A stretch of 64,000 nt of DNA from Lysobacterales bacterium (GTDB lineage Bacteria > Pseudomonadota > Gammaproteobacteria > Xanthomonadales > Rhodanobacteraceae), in the NCBI GenBank assembly GCA_017305135.1, contig JAFKNA010000008.1, forward strand, positions 62,001-126,000, read 5' to 3'. The notes below the pieces were generated by a model. That model had not been told where the DNA came from and did no database searches. It saw nothing but the letters and a program-made list of their open reading frames with translations. Positions 34,488 through 42,981 of this stretch are shown one piece after another; positions within the stretch are counted from its first letter, which is position 1, and each line of letters opens with the position of its first letter. Both the position numbers and the translations under genes were made by a program.

Positions 34488-35671
34488 GGCGCGCGCTCCG
34501 CCGGCAGCAGCCGGAAGCCCTGCGTGGTGTTCCAGGCCACCCAGGCGCGTCCATCGTGCACCAGCAGCTCGGGCGTGGACACCGCCTCCGCCGAGGTGGC
34601 GAGGGTGCGTGGCGCGGCGAAGGTGACGCCGCCATTGGCGGAGCTGCGCAGCATCAATGCGTAACCGTCGGCGCCGACCTGGTTCCAGGCGACCCACACC
34701 GCCTGGCCGCTGCTGGCCACGTCCGGATGGCGGGCGCCGCCGGCACCGAGCTTCAGCGTGTGCTTCGGCTTGTTGCCGGGATCGAGCTGGCCGTACCAGA
34801 GGGCCGGCCCTTGGCTGGCCTCGTACCACACCGCGTGGCGCACGCCGCCGACGCCGAAGGCCAGGCCCGGCCCCTGCTCGGGGCAGGCCGCGACCTGCCA
34901 GCCGCTGAAGGTCGCCCGTGCCGGCCGCGGGGCGCTGCCGTCGGTCGGCAACAACGCATAGGCGTGGTCGCGCACGTCGCTGCCGCTGATGGCGCGGAAC
35001 AGGGCGGCGACGCCTCCGTCCGGGGCGCGCGCCAGGGCGAGGCGGCAGCATTCGCAGCTGTGGTCCGCGGCCTTGCGCTCGGGCCGGAAGCTCGCGCCGC
35101 GGTCGTCCGACCAGGCGTAGTAGACGGCGAGGCCGGTGTAGGAACCCTTGTCGCGCATCGCCGCCAGGTGGTCGCGTGCGTCGATCCAGGCGATGACGGG
35201 CCGGCCGCCGCCATCGACCGCCAGCGCGTCGAAGCTGTGGGTGGCCTCGCCGCGGTCGCGGTGCACGGTGACCGGCGCGGAGAAATGCCGGCCGCCGTCC
35301 AGCGAGCGCGCAAAGCGGACGAAACTCGCCCACTTGCCCGGCCGGCGCTGCGTCCAGCTCACGTAGATCTCGCCCCGGGGGCCGAATGCCAGCTTGGGCC
35401 GGTTCTCGCCGGCATGATCGACGTCTTCCGCCGTCGCGTTGACCCGCATCGGCGGCCCGAAATTCCGGCCGAGATCACTCGACCGGCGCAGCCGAACGTG
35501 ACCGCCGACGACGTCGGCGAGCCACAGCTGGCCGCCGCGGTCGAAGGCGGCGCTGGCGCCGAGCGCCGCTGCCGGCGCGGCGTGCCGGTCCGCGTCGTGG
35601 GCGGCGAGGGCGGCCGGCAGCAGGATCAGCAGCAAGGCGATGAGGCGCAGCATGGCGGGACTCCGGTTCAT
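34484..35671 (-). CDS. Secreted Asp-box (sialidase-like) propeller with CECC motif
   Basis: 395 residues from the ATG at 35671, where a signal peptide follows (MLRLIALLLILLPAALAAHD). At least four Asp-box/BNR repeats are visible: SSDLGRNFGPP (near 64), SLDGGRHFSAP (123), SDDRGASFRPE (188) and SSANGGVTFAAP (343), giving a six-bladed sialidase-type propeller. The Arg triad and nucleophile of real sialidases cannot be seen. An insertion carries H-S-C-E-C-C-R (Cys206, 208, 209), a likely metal or disulfide centre, with one more Cys at 263. It lies between a TonB receptor (71-base gap) and the overlapping thioredoxin-fold gene, so a role in periplasmic metal or cofactor handling is inferred. Confidence 0.82.
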   Translation of the reverse strand: MNRSPAMLRLIALLLILLPAALAAHDADRHAAPAAALGASAAFDRGGQLWLADVVGGHVRLRRSSDLGRNFGPPMRVNATAEDVDHAGENRPKLAFGPRGEIYVSWTQRRPGKWASFVRFARSLDGGRHFSAPVTVHRDRGEATHSFDALAVDGGGRPVIAWIDARDHLAAMRDKGSYTGLAVYYAWSDDRGASFRPERKAADHSCECCRLALARAPDGGVAALFRAISGSDVRDHAYALLPTDGSAPRPARATFSGWQVAACPEQGPGLAFGVGGVRHAVWYEASQGPALWYGQLDPGNKPKHTLKLGAGGARHPDVASSGQAVWVAWNQVGADGYALMLRSSANGGVTFAAPRTLATSAEAVSTPELLVHDGRAWVAWNTTQGFRLLPAERAP

Positions 35672-35742
35672 GGGGCGGGCGTGAAGCGCGTGCCCTGCAG
35701 GGGAAATGGGCCTGCCTGCCCGCCGTGCAAGCGCGGCACGCA

Positions 35743-37959
35743 TCACCACGTGACCTCGAGGCCTGCGTAGATGGCGCGCCCCTCCGCCGGATCGAACACC
35801 CGCGGCGGGCCGAAGCCGCTGCGCGCGTCGGCGATCACCTCGACCGCGCTGGCATAGCGCCGGCCGGTGAGGTTGCGCCCTTCGAGGAAGGCCGACCAGC
35901 GCTCGGCGCGGTAGCCGAGCCGAGCCGCCAGCGCGAACCAGGGATCGGCGTAGAGGGAATTGGCGTAGTCGACCGGGTAGCGATCCGGCACCCACTCGCC
36001 GCTGGCCGAGGCGTAGAAGCCCGACGGGCGCTGGTAGGAGAGCTCGGCGCGAATGCGGTGCTCCGGAATGCCGGGCAGGGCGTTGCGGCCATACACGGGA
36101 TCGCCGCTGAAGTGGAAGCGGCTCCAGTCCCAGGCGACGCGCAGCACCAGGCGGTCGCCGCCGCCGGCGCGGAGGGGCGCGAGATTGGCGCCGGGAATCG
36201 GCGCCGGTGCCGGCGCGGCATCGGCGCCACCCTGCAGGAACAGCCCCTCGGCCAGCACCAGCGCGGCCGCAGCCTCGATGCCTTCGTGGCGCGTCGGCGT
36301 GCCGTTCAGGGTGCCGAGCGGATTGCCTTGGGCATCGTTCAGGGTCAGCAATTCATGGCGCACCCGCGAGCGATACCAGCCGAGGTCCCAGGCGGCCCGC
36401 GCCAGCGCGCCGCGGCTGCCGATCTCGAAGGTCGTGGCGCGCTCGGCCTCGAGCGGCACGGTGGTCACGCCGCCATGCACTCCGCCGAGCTGCAGGCTCT
36501 CCAGCGAGGTCGGCGGCCCGAACGCGCGGCTCGCGTTGGCGTACCACTGGAGCGCCGGCGAGGCCTCGTAGAGCAGGCCGAGCTTGGGGCTGAAGCCGCG
36601 GTAGTGCTGCTCGAGCGACTGGTCGCCATCGGGATCGGCGGCGAGGCGGTCGCGGTAGTCGCGCGCGGCCCAGGCGAGCTGGAAGCCCGCCGTCAGCACC
36701 AGGCCGGCGCCGAGGTGGTGCTGGTCCTCGGCATAGAGCTCGAGGTTGCGCCAGGTCTCGTCGAAATCCGTGGTCGGCGCGCCCTGCCGCCCCGCGAGGT
36801 TCTGGTAACGGCGATCGCTGGCCGAGGCGGTGTTCGGGCGCAGGCCCACCACCAGGCGGTTGTCGCGCCCCCACAGCGACGCCTCGCTGACGTAGCGCAG
36901 GCCGGCGCCGACCGTGGTGGAATCCAGCACCAGCACGCCGAGGCCGTTCAGGTAGTCCGGGTTCCAGAACAGCGGATGATAGAGGTGCTGGTACACCGCG
37001 TAGAGATCGAAATCGACGCTGGCGTCCTCACCCAGGCGCGCGGTGGTGCGGCTGGCCAGGCGCGCGTAGTCGCCGTCGTGGCGCTGGTCGAAGGCGATCG
37101 CGTCCGGATCGGCGGCACGCGGGTCGTGGCGGAGCTCGTCGGCCGTCAGCGAGCCGGCCAGCTCGAGGTCGCTGTGGGTGTAGCCGAAATACAGCCGCGT
37201 CTCCAGCTCCGGCGAGAAGCGGTAGCCGAGGTTGCCGGAAAGGCGTCCTGCGCGGGTGGCGCTGTGCGCCTGGTAGCCGTCGCGGGAATAGCCGCTGGCC
37301 GAGACGTACCAGTCGCCGGCGCCCTGCACGCCGCCGGTCTGGAGCTGCGCCTTGCCGTAGCCGTAGCTGCCGCCCTCCAGGCGCAGCGCCAGGCCCGGCG
37401 CCGTGTAGCCGGTCGGCGACAGGAAGTTGATCGCGCCGCCGAGCGTGGTCGATCCGTACTGCAGCGCGTTGGCGCCGCGGTAGACCTCCACCGCCTGCTG
37501 CGCCAGCGGCTCCAGCCACTGGAAATCGCCGTTGCCGTCGGCGGTGCTGATCGGAATGCCGTCCTGCAGCAGCAGCACGCCGCGCAAGTGGTAGGGCCGG
37601 TCCAGGCCCGCGCCGCGGATCGACAGCTTGACGTCGTCGGTACCGCCGCGCGAACCGATGTAGACGCCGGGCTGGTCGTGCAGGATGTCGAGCAGGTTGG
37701 CGCTGCGGCCCTGCTCGTACTGGCGCGCGTCGATCAGGTTGGTGCCGCCGGGCACCCGCCGCAGCGCGGCGGCGGCGGCCGCGGCGTCGGGCTGCGTCAG
37801 CGGCGGCTCGTTGTCCTGCACGGTGACGGTCGGCAGGGTGGTCGCCTGCTCCGCGGCGGCGGCTTCGGCTGCCTCGGCAGCACGCGCCTGCGGCGCCTGC
37901 GCCAGCAGCGCCAAGGCGAGGACGGCCGGCAGCAGCCAGCTCCGGATGACAGGGGACAC
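35743..37959 (-). CDS. TonB-dependent outer-membrane receptor
   Basis: 738 residues from a GTG at 37959 with GGGAG seven bases upstream; a signal peptide follows (VIRSWLLPAVLALALLAQAPQARA). The TonB box is probably TLPTVTVQDNE. The plug domain shows LLDILHDQPGVYIGSRGG, KLSIRGAGLDRPYHLRGVLLLQDGIPIS and VEVYRGANALQYGSTTLGGAINF. The 22-strand barrel ends in the aromatic YAGLEVTW typical for BAM recognition. It belongs to the siderophore/metal-chelate branch rather than the carbohydrate type. Order with the CECC propeller and the thioredoxin-fold protein suggests metal uptake (copper or iron chelate), but the ligand is unproven. An inverted repeat of RegA type lies 60 bases upstream. Confidence 0.9.
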   Translation of the reverse strand: MSPVIRSWLLPAVLALALLAQAPQARAAEAAEAAAAEQATTLPTVTVQDNEPPLTQPDAAAAAAALRRVPGGTNLIDARQYEQGRSANLLDILHDQPGVYIGSRGGTDDVKLSIRGAGLDRPYHLRGVLLLQDGIPISTADGNGDFQWLEPLAQQAVEVYRGANALQYGSTTLGGAINFLSPTGYTAPGLALRLEGGSYGYGKAQLQTGGVQGAGDWYVSASGYSRDGYQAHSATRAGRLSGNLGYRFSPELETRLYFGYTHSDLELAGSLTADELRHDPRAADPDAIAFDQRHDGDYARLASRTTARLGEDASVDFDLYAVYQHLYHPLFWNPDYLNGLGVLVLDSTTVGAGLRYVSEASLWGRDNRLVVGLRPNTASASDRRYQNLAGRQGAPTTDFDETWRNLELYAEDQHHLGAGLVLTAGFQLAWAARDYRDRLAADPDGDQSLEQHYRGFSPKLGLLYEASPALQWYANASRAFGPPTSLESLQLGGVHGGVTTVPLEAERATTFEIGSRGALARAAWDLGWYRSRVRHELLTLNDAQGNPLGTLNGTPTRHEGIEAAAALVLAEGLFLQGGADAAPAPAPIPGANLAPLRAGGGDRLVLRVAWDWSRFHFSGDPVYGRNALPGIPEHRIRAELSYQRPSGFYASASGEWVPDRYPVDYANSLYADPWFALAARLGYRAERWSAFLEGRNLTGRRYASAVEVIADARSGFGPPRVFDPAEGRAIYAGLEVTW

Positions 37960-38018
37960 GCACGCACTCCCGGTTGCTTGGACCGCTGAAGTGTGTGCAG
38001 GCGGCGGGGGCGTGTGCA

Positions 38019-38033
38019 GCGACCGATTGTCGC
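38019..38033. promoter_or_regulatory. RegA/PrrA-type inverted repeat upstream of the TonB receptor
   Basis: GCGAC-CGATT-GTCGC, a perfect 5-bp inverted repeat with a 5-bp spacer, 60 bases upstream of the receptor start and between it and regA. This agrees with the GCGRC-N5-GNCGC type consensus reported for RegA/PrrA binding (from memory). A diverged relative (GCGACGATTGACG, 39999-40011) lies in front of the ZnuD-like gene. Confidence 0.5.
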
Positions 38034-38082
38034 GTCGGCCGTGCCGGAGGACGCGCACGGGTGCGCGCCACGCGCGGGCGGC

Positions 38083-38634
38083 TCAGGAATCGAGCTCGTA
38101 GGCCGGCCGGCGCTCGGGGCCCGGGCGCTTGGCGAGCTTGCGCTGCAGCGAGCGGCGGTGCATGCCGAGCAGGCGCGCCGCGGCGGTGACGTTGCCGCCG
38201 GTCTCGTGCAGCGCCTGCTGGATGTGCTCCCATTCCAGCCGGCTGAGCGGGGTCATGGTCGGCGCTGGCGCGTCGGCGGCGCCCGTGCACTCCCCTTTCA
38301 GCACGCGCAGCAGGGCCTCGGCGGTGACCGGCTTGGGCAGGTAGTCGTCCGCGCCGCGCTTGATCGCCTCGACGGCGGTGGCGACGCTCGCGTAGCCGGT
38401 GACCAGCACGATGCGGATGTCGGCGCCGAGCGCGCGCAGCGGCGCGACCAGCGCCAGGCCCGATTCGGCGCCGAGGTTGAGATCGAGCAGGACGAAATCG
38501 GGCCGCTCGGCGCGCGCTTCCTGCAGCGCCTCCTGCCCGTCGCTGGCGAGGCGCAGGCGCAGGCCGCGGCGCTCCAGCGAGCGCTGGAGGGTGCGCGCGA
38601 ACAGCGCATCGTCTTCGATCAGCAGGCCCTGCAT
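38083..38634 (-). CDS. regA: RegA/PrrA/ActR-family response regulator
   Basis: 183 residues. The receiver domain has the acidic pair IEDD, phospho-acceptor Asp51 in FVLLDLNLG, Thr in VLVTGYAS and Lys in LPKPV. A linker leads to a Fis-type helix-turn-helix at the C-terminus (EWEHIQQALHETGGNVTAAARLLGMHRRSLQRKLAKR), which is nearly the invariant RegA recognition helix. RegA-type regulators control respiration and redox-linked genes. The start overlaps the regB stop by 16 bases, so the pair is translated together. The next gene downstream is the TonB receptor after 123 bases. Confidence 0.95.
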   Translation of the reverse strand: MQGLLIEDDALFARTLQRSLERRGLRLRLASDGQEALQEARAERPDFVLLDLNLGAESGLALVAPLRALGADIRIVLVTGYASVATAVEAIKRGADDYLPKPVTAEALLRVLKGECTGAADAPAPTMTPLSRLEWEHIQQALHETGGNVTAAARLLGMHRRSLQRKLAKRPGPERRPAYELDS

Positions 38635-39872
38635 CCGCCCATTGTGGCGTGGCCCAGCGGCAGGCGGAAGCAGACCCGCGTGCCGCCGCCGGGCGCTGTC
38701 TCCATGCGCAGCTCGCCGCCGAGGCGCTCGACGGTGGCGTGCGACAGCGCCAAGCCCACGCCGAGTCCGCCCGGCTTGCCGCTGCGGAACAGGCCGCCGC
38801 CTGCGCGGACGAAGCCCGGCCCGCGGTCGCGCACGAAGCCGACCAGCGCATCGCCGGCGCTTTCCACGTGCAGGGCGACGCGCGCATCGCCGCTGCGTTC
38901 GCCGGCGTCGGCGGCATTGTTGAGCAGCACCTGCAGCAGATGGCCGATGCCGGGGTCGAGCGTGATGCCGGGCAGCTCGTCGACCTCGCCGCTGCGTTCC
39001 AGCTCGACCGCCGGACGCACCAGGCGCCAGCGTGCGACGGCCGCATCGAGCGCGCGCGCAACGCCTTCCCCGCCGCTGGCCGCCGCGTCGGCGGGTGCCG
39101 CCAGCTCGCGCACGCGGTCGCGGCAGGCATCCACCAAGCCGGCCATGGCCGCGGCTTCGTCGCGCTCCTCGCCCGCCGGCAAGCGTGCGAGCTGGTCTTC
39201 CAGCATCAGGGTGAGGGTGGCCAGCGGCGTATTGAGCTCGTGCGCGACCGCCGCCGCGTGCGTGGCCAGCGCGAGGATGCCCTCGTTGCGAGCGGACTGC
39301 TCGCGCAGCGTCGCCAGTTCACGCTCGCGCCCGCGCAGCGCGCGGCCGATGCGCATCAGGAAGAAGGTGACCACGGCCGCCGAAATGACGAACATCACCG
39401 CCATGCCGGCCAGGTGCAGGTCGAAGGCGCTGCCGAACAGGCCCTCCACGTGCGGCAGCGGCCGTCCGTACCAGGCCGATGCCGCGTAGCAGGCGCAGGC
39501 GAGGAGCGCGGTGGCCAGCACCCAGCGCGCCGGCAGGGCCGGCGCCACCAGCGCCACCGGGATCAGGAACAGCGGCGCGAAGGGATTCATCGCCCCGCCG
39601 CTCCAGGCGATCAGCCAGGCCAGCACCAGCATGTCGGCGACAACGTGCAGCAGCACCTCCGCCGGCTGCGCCTGGCGGACGCGGCGCGCGCGATGGCTGG
39701 CCCAGAGATTGAACGCCGCCAGCGCGCCGATGCCCGCCCACAGCGGCGCGGAAGCCAGCGGCAGTCGCAGGAGGTGCACCACCAGCACGACCGTGACCGC
39801 CTGGCCCGCGAGCGCGAACCAGCGCAGCGTGGCCAGGTTGCCGAGCAGGCCGGGGGGCACGTCGTGGCGCAT
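38619..39872 (-). CDS. regB: RegB/PrrB/ActS-family redox sensor kinase
   Basis: 417 residues from ATG 39872. Six membrane helices fill residues about 15-175. They include the quinone-sensing motif GGAMNPF (92-98), which matches the GGxxNPF box of RegB. The H-box is AHELNTPLATLTLMLEDQL with His211; Cys250 in VDACRDRV lies 39 residues later, at the place of the redox-active cysteine of RegB. The C-terminal kinase domain has DRGPGFVRAG and GLGVGLALSHATVERLGG. All hallmarks of a kinase that reads the quinone pool and thiol state are present. Operon with regA. Confidence 0.95.
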   Translation of the reverse strand: MRHDVPPGLLGNLATLRWFALAGQAVTVVLVVHLLRLPLASAPLWAGIGALAAFNLWASHRARRVRQAQPAEVLLHVVADMLVLAWLIAWSGGAMNPFAPLFLIPVALVAPALPARWVLATALLACACYAASAWYGRPLPHVEGLFGSAFDLHLAGMAVMFVISAAVVTFFLMRIGRALRGRERELATLREQSARNEGILALATHAAAVAHELNTPLATLTLMLEDQLARLPAGEERDEAAAMAGLVDACRDRVRELAAPADAAASGGEGVARALDAAVARWRLVRPAVELERSGEVDELPGITLDPGIGHLLQVLLNNAADAGERSGDARVALHVESAGDALVGFVRDRGPGFVRAGGGLFRSGKPGGLGVGLALSHATVERLGGELRMETAPGGGTRVCFRLPLGHATMGGCRAC

Positions 39873-40005
39873 GCATCGAGTGTAGTACCCGCGCCGTGGC
39901 CGGAGCCGGGCATGCCGCCACGCCACGCCATCCACGACGGGCACATCGACCGGCGTGGCCGCGGCTCGCTTCGCCGGCGCGGCGTGACACGGCGCACGGC
40001 GACGA

Positions 40006-40035
40006 TTGACGATGTGTTTCGTTATGTTATAACGT
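40006..40035 (+). promoter_or_regulatory. Promoter and Zur-like palindrome upstream of the ZnuD-like receptor
   Basis: TTGACG (40006-40011) and TATAAC (40028-40033) with a 16-bp spacer form one of the best sigma-70 promoters in the window. The -10 lies within ATGTTATAACGT (40024-40035), palindromic at 10 of 12 positions and like the centre of gammaproteobacterial Zur boxes. The site is 47 bases before the ATG. Repression by zinc-loaded Zur is inferred. Confidence 0.6.
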
Positions 40036-40081
40036 TCGCGCCATTGCAAACCCGAACGTCGGCTTTTCCGTGGAGCGCCCC

Positions 40082-42088
40082 ATGAAGCATGCCCTTCTCT
40101 GCAGCTGCATCGCTGCCGCCCTGTCCCTTCCCGCCTGGGCGCAGGATGTTCCCGCGGACACACCCCAGCCCCAGCCGCCCGCCGAGAAGAAGCCGCCTTC
40201 CGACGAAGCCGCGGCACGCCTGAACCAGGTGGTGGTGACGGCGGTGCCGCTCGGCCAGAGCGCCGACCAGCTCGTCACGCCGGTGAGCGTGCTGGAGGGT
40301 GCCGCGCTTGATGATGCACGCGCCGCGTCGCTTGGCCAGACCATCGCCAACCTGCCCGGCGTCAGCACCAGCGCCTTCGGCCAGGGCGTCGGCCGACCGG
40401 TCATCCGCGGCCTGGACGGGCCGCGCGTCGCCGTCCTCGCCGATGGTGTCGGTTCCGCCGACGTGTCGGCGGTCAGCCAGGACCACGCGGTCACGGTGGA
40501 ACCCTTCCTTGCCGACCAGATCGAGATCCTGAAGGGCCCGGCGACCTTGCTCTACGGACCGGGCGCGATCGGCGGCGTGGTCAACGTGGTGGACGGACGC
40601 ATCCCGCAGTCCGCTCCCGCGCAGGGCCTCGCCGGTCGCGCGCAGCTCCAGTACGACAGCGTCTCCGACGGCGGCACCGGCATGTTCCGCGTCGACGCGG
40701 GCAACGACCGCTTCGCCCTGCATGCCGACGGCCTCAAGCGCGATCTCGGCGACTACGAAATCCCCGGCCGCACGCTGCCCAACAGCTACGTGCGCGGCGA
40801 CTCGGGCGCGCTCGGCGGCTCGCTGCTCGGCGATTGGGGCTATCTCGGCTTCTCGGTGTCGCGCTTCCTCGACACCTACGGCAACCCGGCCGAGCCGGGC
40901 GACGCGGAAGAAGGCGAGGACCCGGTGCATATCGGCATGGCACAGACCCGCCATGACCTCAAGGGCGCGCTGGTGGCGCCATTCGCAGGCGTGGAGAAGC
41001 TGGAATTCAGCGCCACCCATACCGACTACCGGCACACCGAGTTCGAGGGCGAGGAGGCCGCCACCACCTTCACCAACAATTCCAACGAGGGTCGCCTGCT
41101 GCTCACCCACGCCCCGCTCGGCGGCTGGCGCGGTGCGATCGGTGTGCAGGCCTCGAACCGCGATTTCGCCGCGCTCGGCGAGGAGAGCTTCGTGCCGCCG
41201 ACGCGCACGCGCACGTTCGGGCTGTTCGCCACCGAACAACGCGAATGGGGCCGGCTGAAGCTCGAACTCGGCGCCCGCGGTGACCGCGAGAGCAGCACCC
41301 CCGAGGACGGCGAGCGGCGCGATTTCCGCCCCTACAGCCTGTCCGCGGGCCTCGCCTGGCGCTTCGACGAGGCCTGGCACCTCACCGCCAACCTCGACCG
41401 CGCGCAGCGCGCGCCGGCCGAGGAGGAGCTCTACGCCCACGGCCCGCACGAGGCGTCCGCGACTTTCGAGATCGGCGATCCGGACCTGCGCAAGGAAACC
41501 GCCAACCAGCTCGAAATCGGCCTGCACCACCACGGCGAATGGGTGGATGCGAAGGTGTCGGTCTACGCCAATCGCTACGACGACTTCATCTATCTCGCCG
41601 ACACCGGCGAGGTCGAGGACGAGCTGCCGGTGCGGCTGTGGTCGCAGCACGATGCGAAGTTCCGCGGCGCCGAGGCCGAGGCCACCTTCCACCTCGCCAG
41701 CAACGACAGCGGCCACTACGACCTGAAGGTCTGGGGCGATCGCGTGCGCGCCACCTTCGCCGGTGGCGGCAACCTGCCGCGCATCCCGGCCGCGCGCGTC
41801 GGCGCGGAGCTCTCCTGGCGCACCGATGCCTGGCGCGCGAGCCTCGGCGCTACGCGCTACTTCGCGCAGGACGAGGCCGCCGCGCACGAGACCACCACCC
41901 CCGGTTTCACCCTGCTGAACGCACGCCTGGCCTGGAATTTCGCCAACGGCGAGCGTACCGGCTGGGAGGCCTTCCTGGCCGGCGACAACCTCACCAACCA
42001 GACCGCACGCCTGTCCACTTCGCTGATCAAAGACACGGTGCCGCTGCCGGGCCGCAACCTCAGCATCGGCCTGCGCGGCTGGTTCTGA
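40082..42088 (+). CDS. znuD: ZnuD-like TonB-dependent receptor
   Basis: 668 residues from the ATG at 40082, which has GGAG seven bases upstream; the GTG at 40070 is an alternative. A signal peptide (HALLCSCIAAALSLPAWAQ), TonB-box-like LNQVVVTAVP, and the plug signatures GQTIANLPGVSTSAFGQGVG, PVIRGLDGPRVAVLADG and LKGPATLLYGPGAIGGVVN are present. The barrel ends in GRNLSIGLRGWF. The pattern of a small barrel with the DHAVTVEPF segment and His/Asp/Glu-rich loops (EFEGEEAATTF, LHHHGEW) matches the zinc/haem receptor ZnuD group. The Zur-like site upstream supports zinc uptake. Divergent from regB. Confidence 0.85.
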   Translation: MKHALLCSCIAAALSLPAWAQDVPADTPQPQPPAEKKPPSDEAAARLNQVVVTAVPLGQSADQLVTPVSVLEGAALDDARAASLGQTIANLPGVSTSAFGQGVGRPVIRGLDGPRVAVLADGVGSADVSAVSQDHAVTVEPFLADQIEILKGPATLLYGPGAIGGVVNVVDGRIPQSAPAQGLAGRAQLQYDSVSDGGTGMFRVDAGNDRFALHADGLKRDLGDYEIPGRTLPNSYVRGDSGALGGSLLGDWGYLGFSVSRFLDTYGNPAEPGDAEEGEDPVHIGMAQTRHDLKGALVAPFAGVEKLEFSATHTDYRHTEFEGEEAATTFTNNSNEGRLLLTHAPLGGWRGAIGVQASNRDFAALGEESFVPPTRTRTFGLFATEQREWGRLKLELGARGDRESSTPEDGERRDFRPYSLSAGLAWRFDEAWHLTANLDRAQRAPAEEELYAHGPHEASATFEIGDPDLRKETANQLEIGLHHHGEWVDAKVSVYANRYDDFIYLADTGEVEDELPVRLWSQHDAKFRGAEAEATFHLASNDSGHYDLKVWGDRVRATFAGGGNLPRIPAARVGAELSWRTDAWRASLGATRYFAQDEAAAHETTTPGFTLLNARLAWNFANGERTGWEAFLAGDNLTNQTARLSTSLIKDTVPLPGRNLSIGLRGWF

Positions 42089-42125
42089 GCTCGAACATCG
42101 GATCGCGCATCAGCAAGCTCTCTCG

Positions 42126-42197
42126 ATGTCATGCCCGCGAAAGCGGGCCTCCATTGAAACAGCAATCTGGACTCCCGCTTTCGCGGGAGTGACGACC
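42126..42197. repeat. REP-like inverted pair
   Basis: GTCATGCCCGCGAAAGCGGG (42128-42147) and CTCCCGCTTTCGCGGGAGTG (42172-42191) face each other over about 25 bases, downstream of the ZnuD-like gene. They could form a bidirectional terminator between this gene and convergent def. Confidence 0.8.
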
Positions 42198-42264
42198 TTT
42201 CAGGGTTTCCCTGGGGTGCGTTCCCAGCGTGCCGCGACTTGCCGGCCAGCGGCCGACAGGCGCC

Positions 42265-42768
42265 TCAGGCGCTCTGCTTGCGCCGCTTCTCCAGGCGCTT
42301 GAGCAGCAGGGAGCGCTTCAGCGGGGACAGGTGGTCGACGAACACCTTGCCGGCGAGGTGGTCCATCTCGTGCTGCACGCAGACGGCGAGCGGACCTTCG
42401 AACTCGCGCTCGAAGGCGTGGCCCTCGACGTCCTGGGCGGCGATCCGGACGCGCAGGGCGCGGGTGACGTCGGCGAAGATGCCGGGGAAGGACAGGCAGC
42501 CCTCCTGGTACACCTGCTCGCCCGAGCGCTCCAGGATGCGCGCGTTGACCAGCACCAGCGGCTGGTCACGCTCCTCGGACATGTCGGCGACCAGCACCTG
42601 CTGGTGCACGTCGACCTGCGTCGCGGCGAGGCCCACGCCGGGCGCGGCGTACATGGTCTCGAACATGTCGGCAGCGAGCTTCTTCAATGCCGCGTCGAAG
42701 ACGGCCACCGGACGCGCTTTCGTGCGCAGGCGGGGATCGGGGAATTCGAGAATGGAAAGAATGGCCAT
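42265..42768 (-). CDS. def: Peptide deformylase
   Basis: 167 residues. Fe(II)/Zn hydrolase that removes the formyl group from nascent proteins. The three motifs are intact: [16 protein letters not shown] (metal Cys) and QHEMDHLAG (two metal His and catalytic Glu). The ATG at 42768 begins the standard [14 protein letters not shown]; longer upstream frames are shadow. In related genomes def sits next to fmt; here the accessory block 30.3-42.1 kb separates them. Divergent from the LysM gene. Confidence 0.96.
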   Translation of the reverse strand: MAILSILEFPDPRLRTKARPVAVFDAALKKLAADMFETMYAAPGVGLAATQVDVHQQVLVADMSEERDQPLVLVNARILERSGEQVYQEGCLSFPGIFADVTRALRVRIAAQDVEGHAFEREFEGPLAVCVQHEMDHLAGKVFVDHLSPLKRSLLLKRLEKRRKQSA

Positions 42769-42981
42769 GCGCGCGTAAATGCGGGCGGAATGCCCTTTTT
42801 GCAAGCGTCGGCACATGGTACCTGCCGGCGCGGCGGCGCGCGACGGAGGGTGCATCGCCACGTGGGGCGGGCCGCAGCGGGTCGCACCGCGCCCCTGCGG
42901 CCTGCGACACAGTTCGTTTTCCGCGTGCCGAGTTTGCACTACACTCGGAAAAACCCATTGGGGATGAGGGGATTGGCCGCC

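Noticed and set aside
34484-35671. True sialidase (neuraminidase)
   Set aside because: Asp-boxes only show the propeller fold; the catalytic Arg triad and Tyr/Glu pair could not be found, and the gene lies in a receptor/redox cluster.
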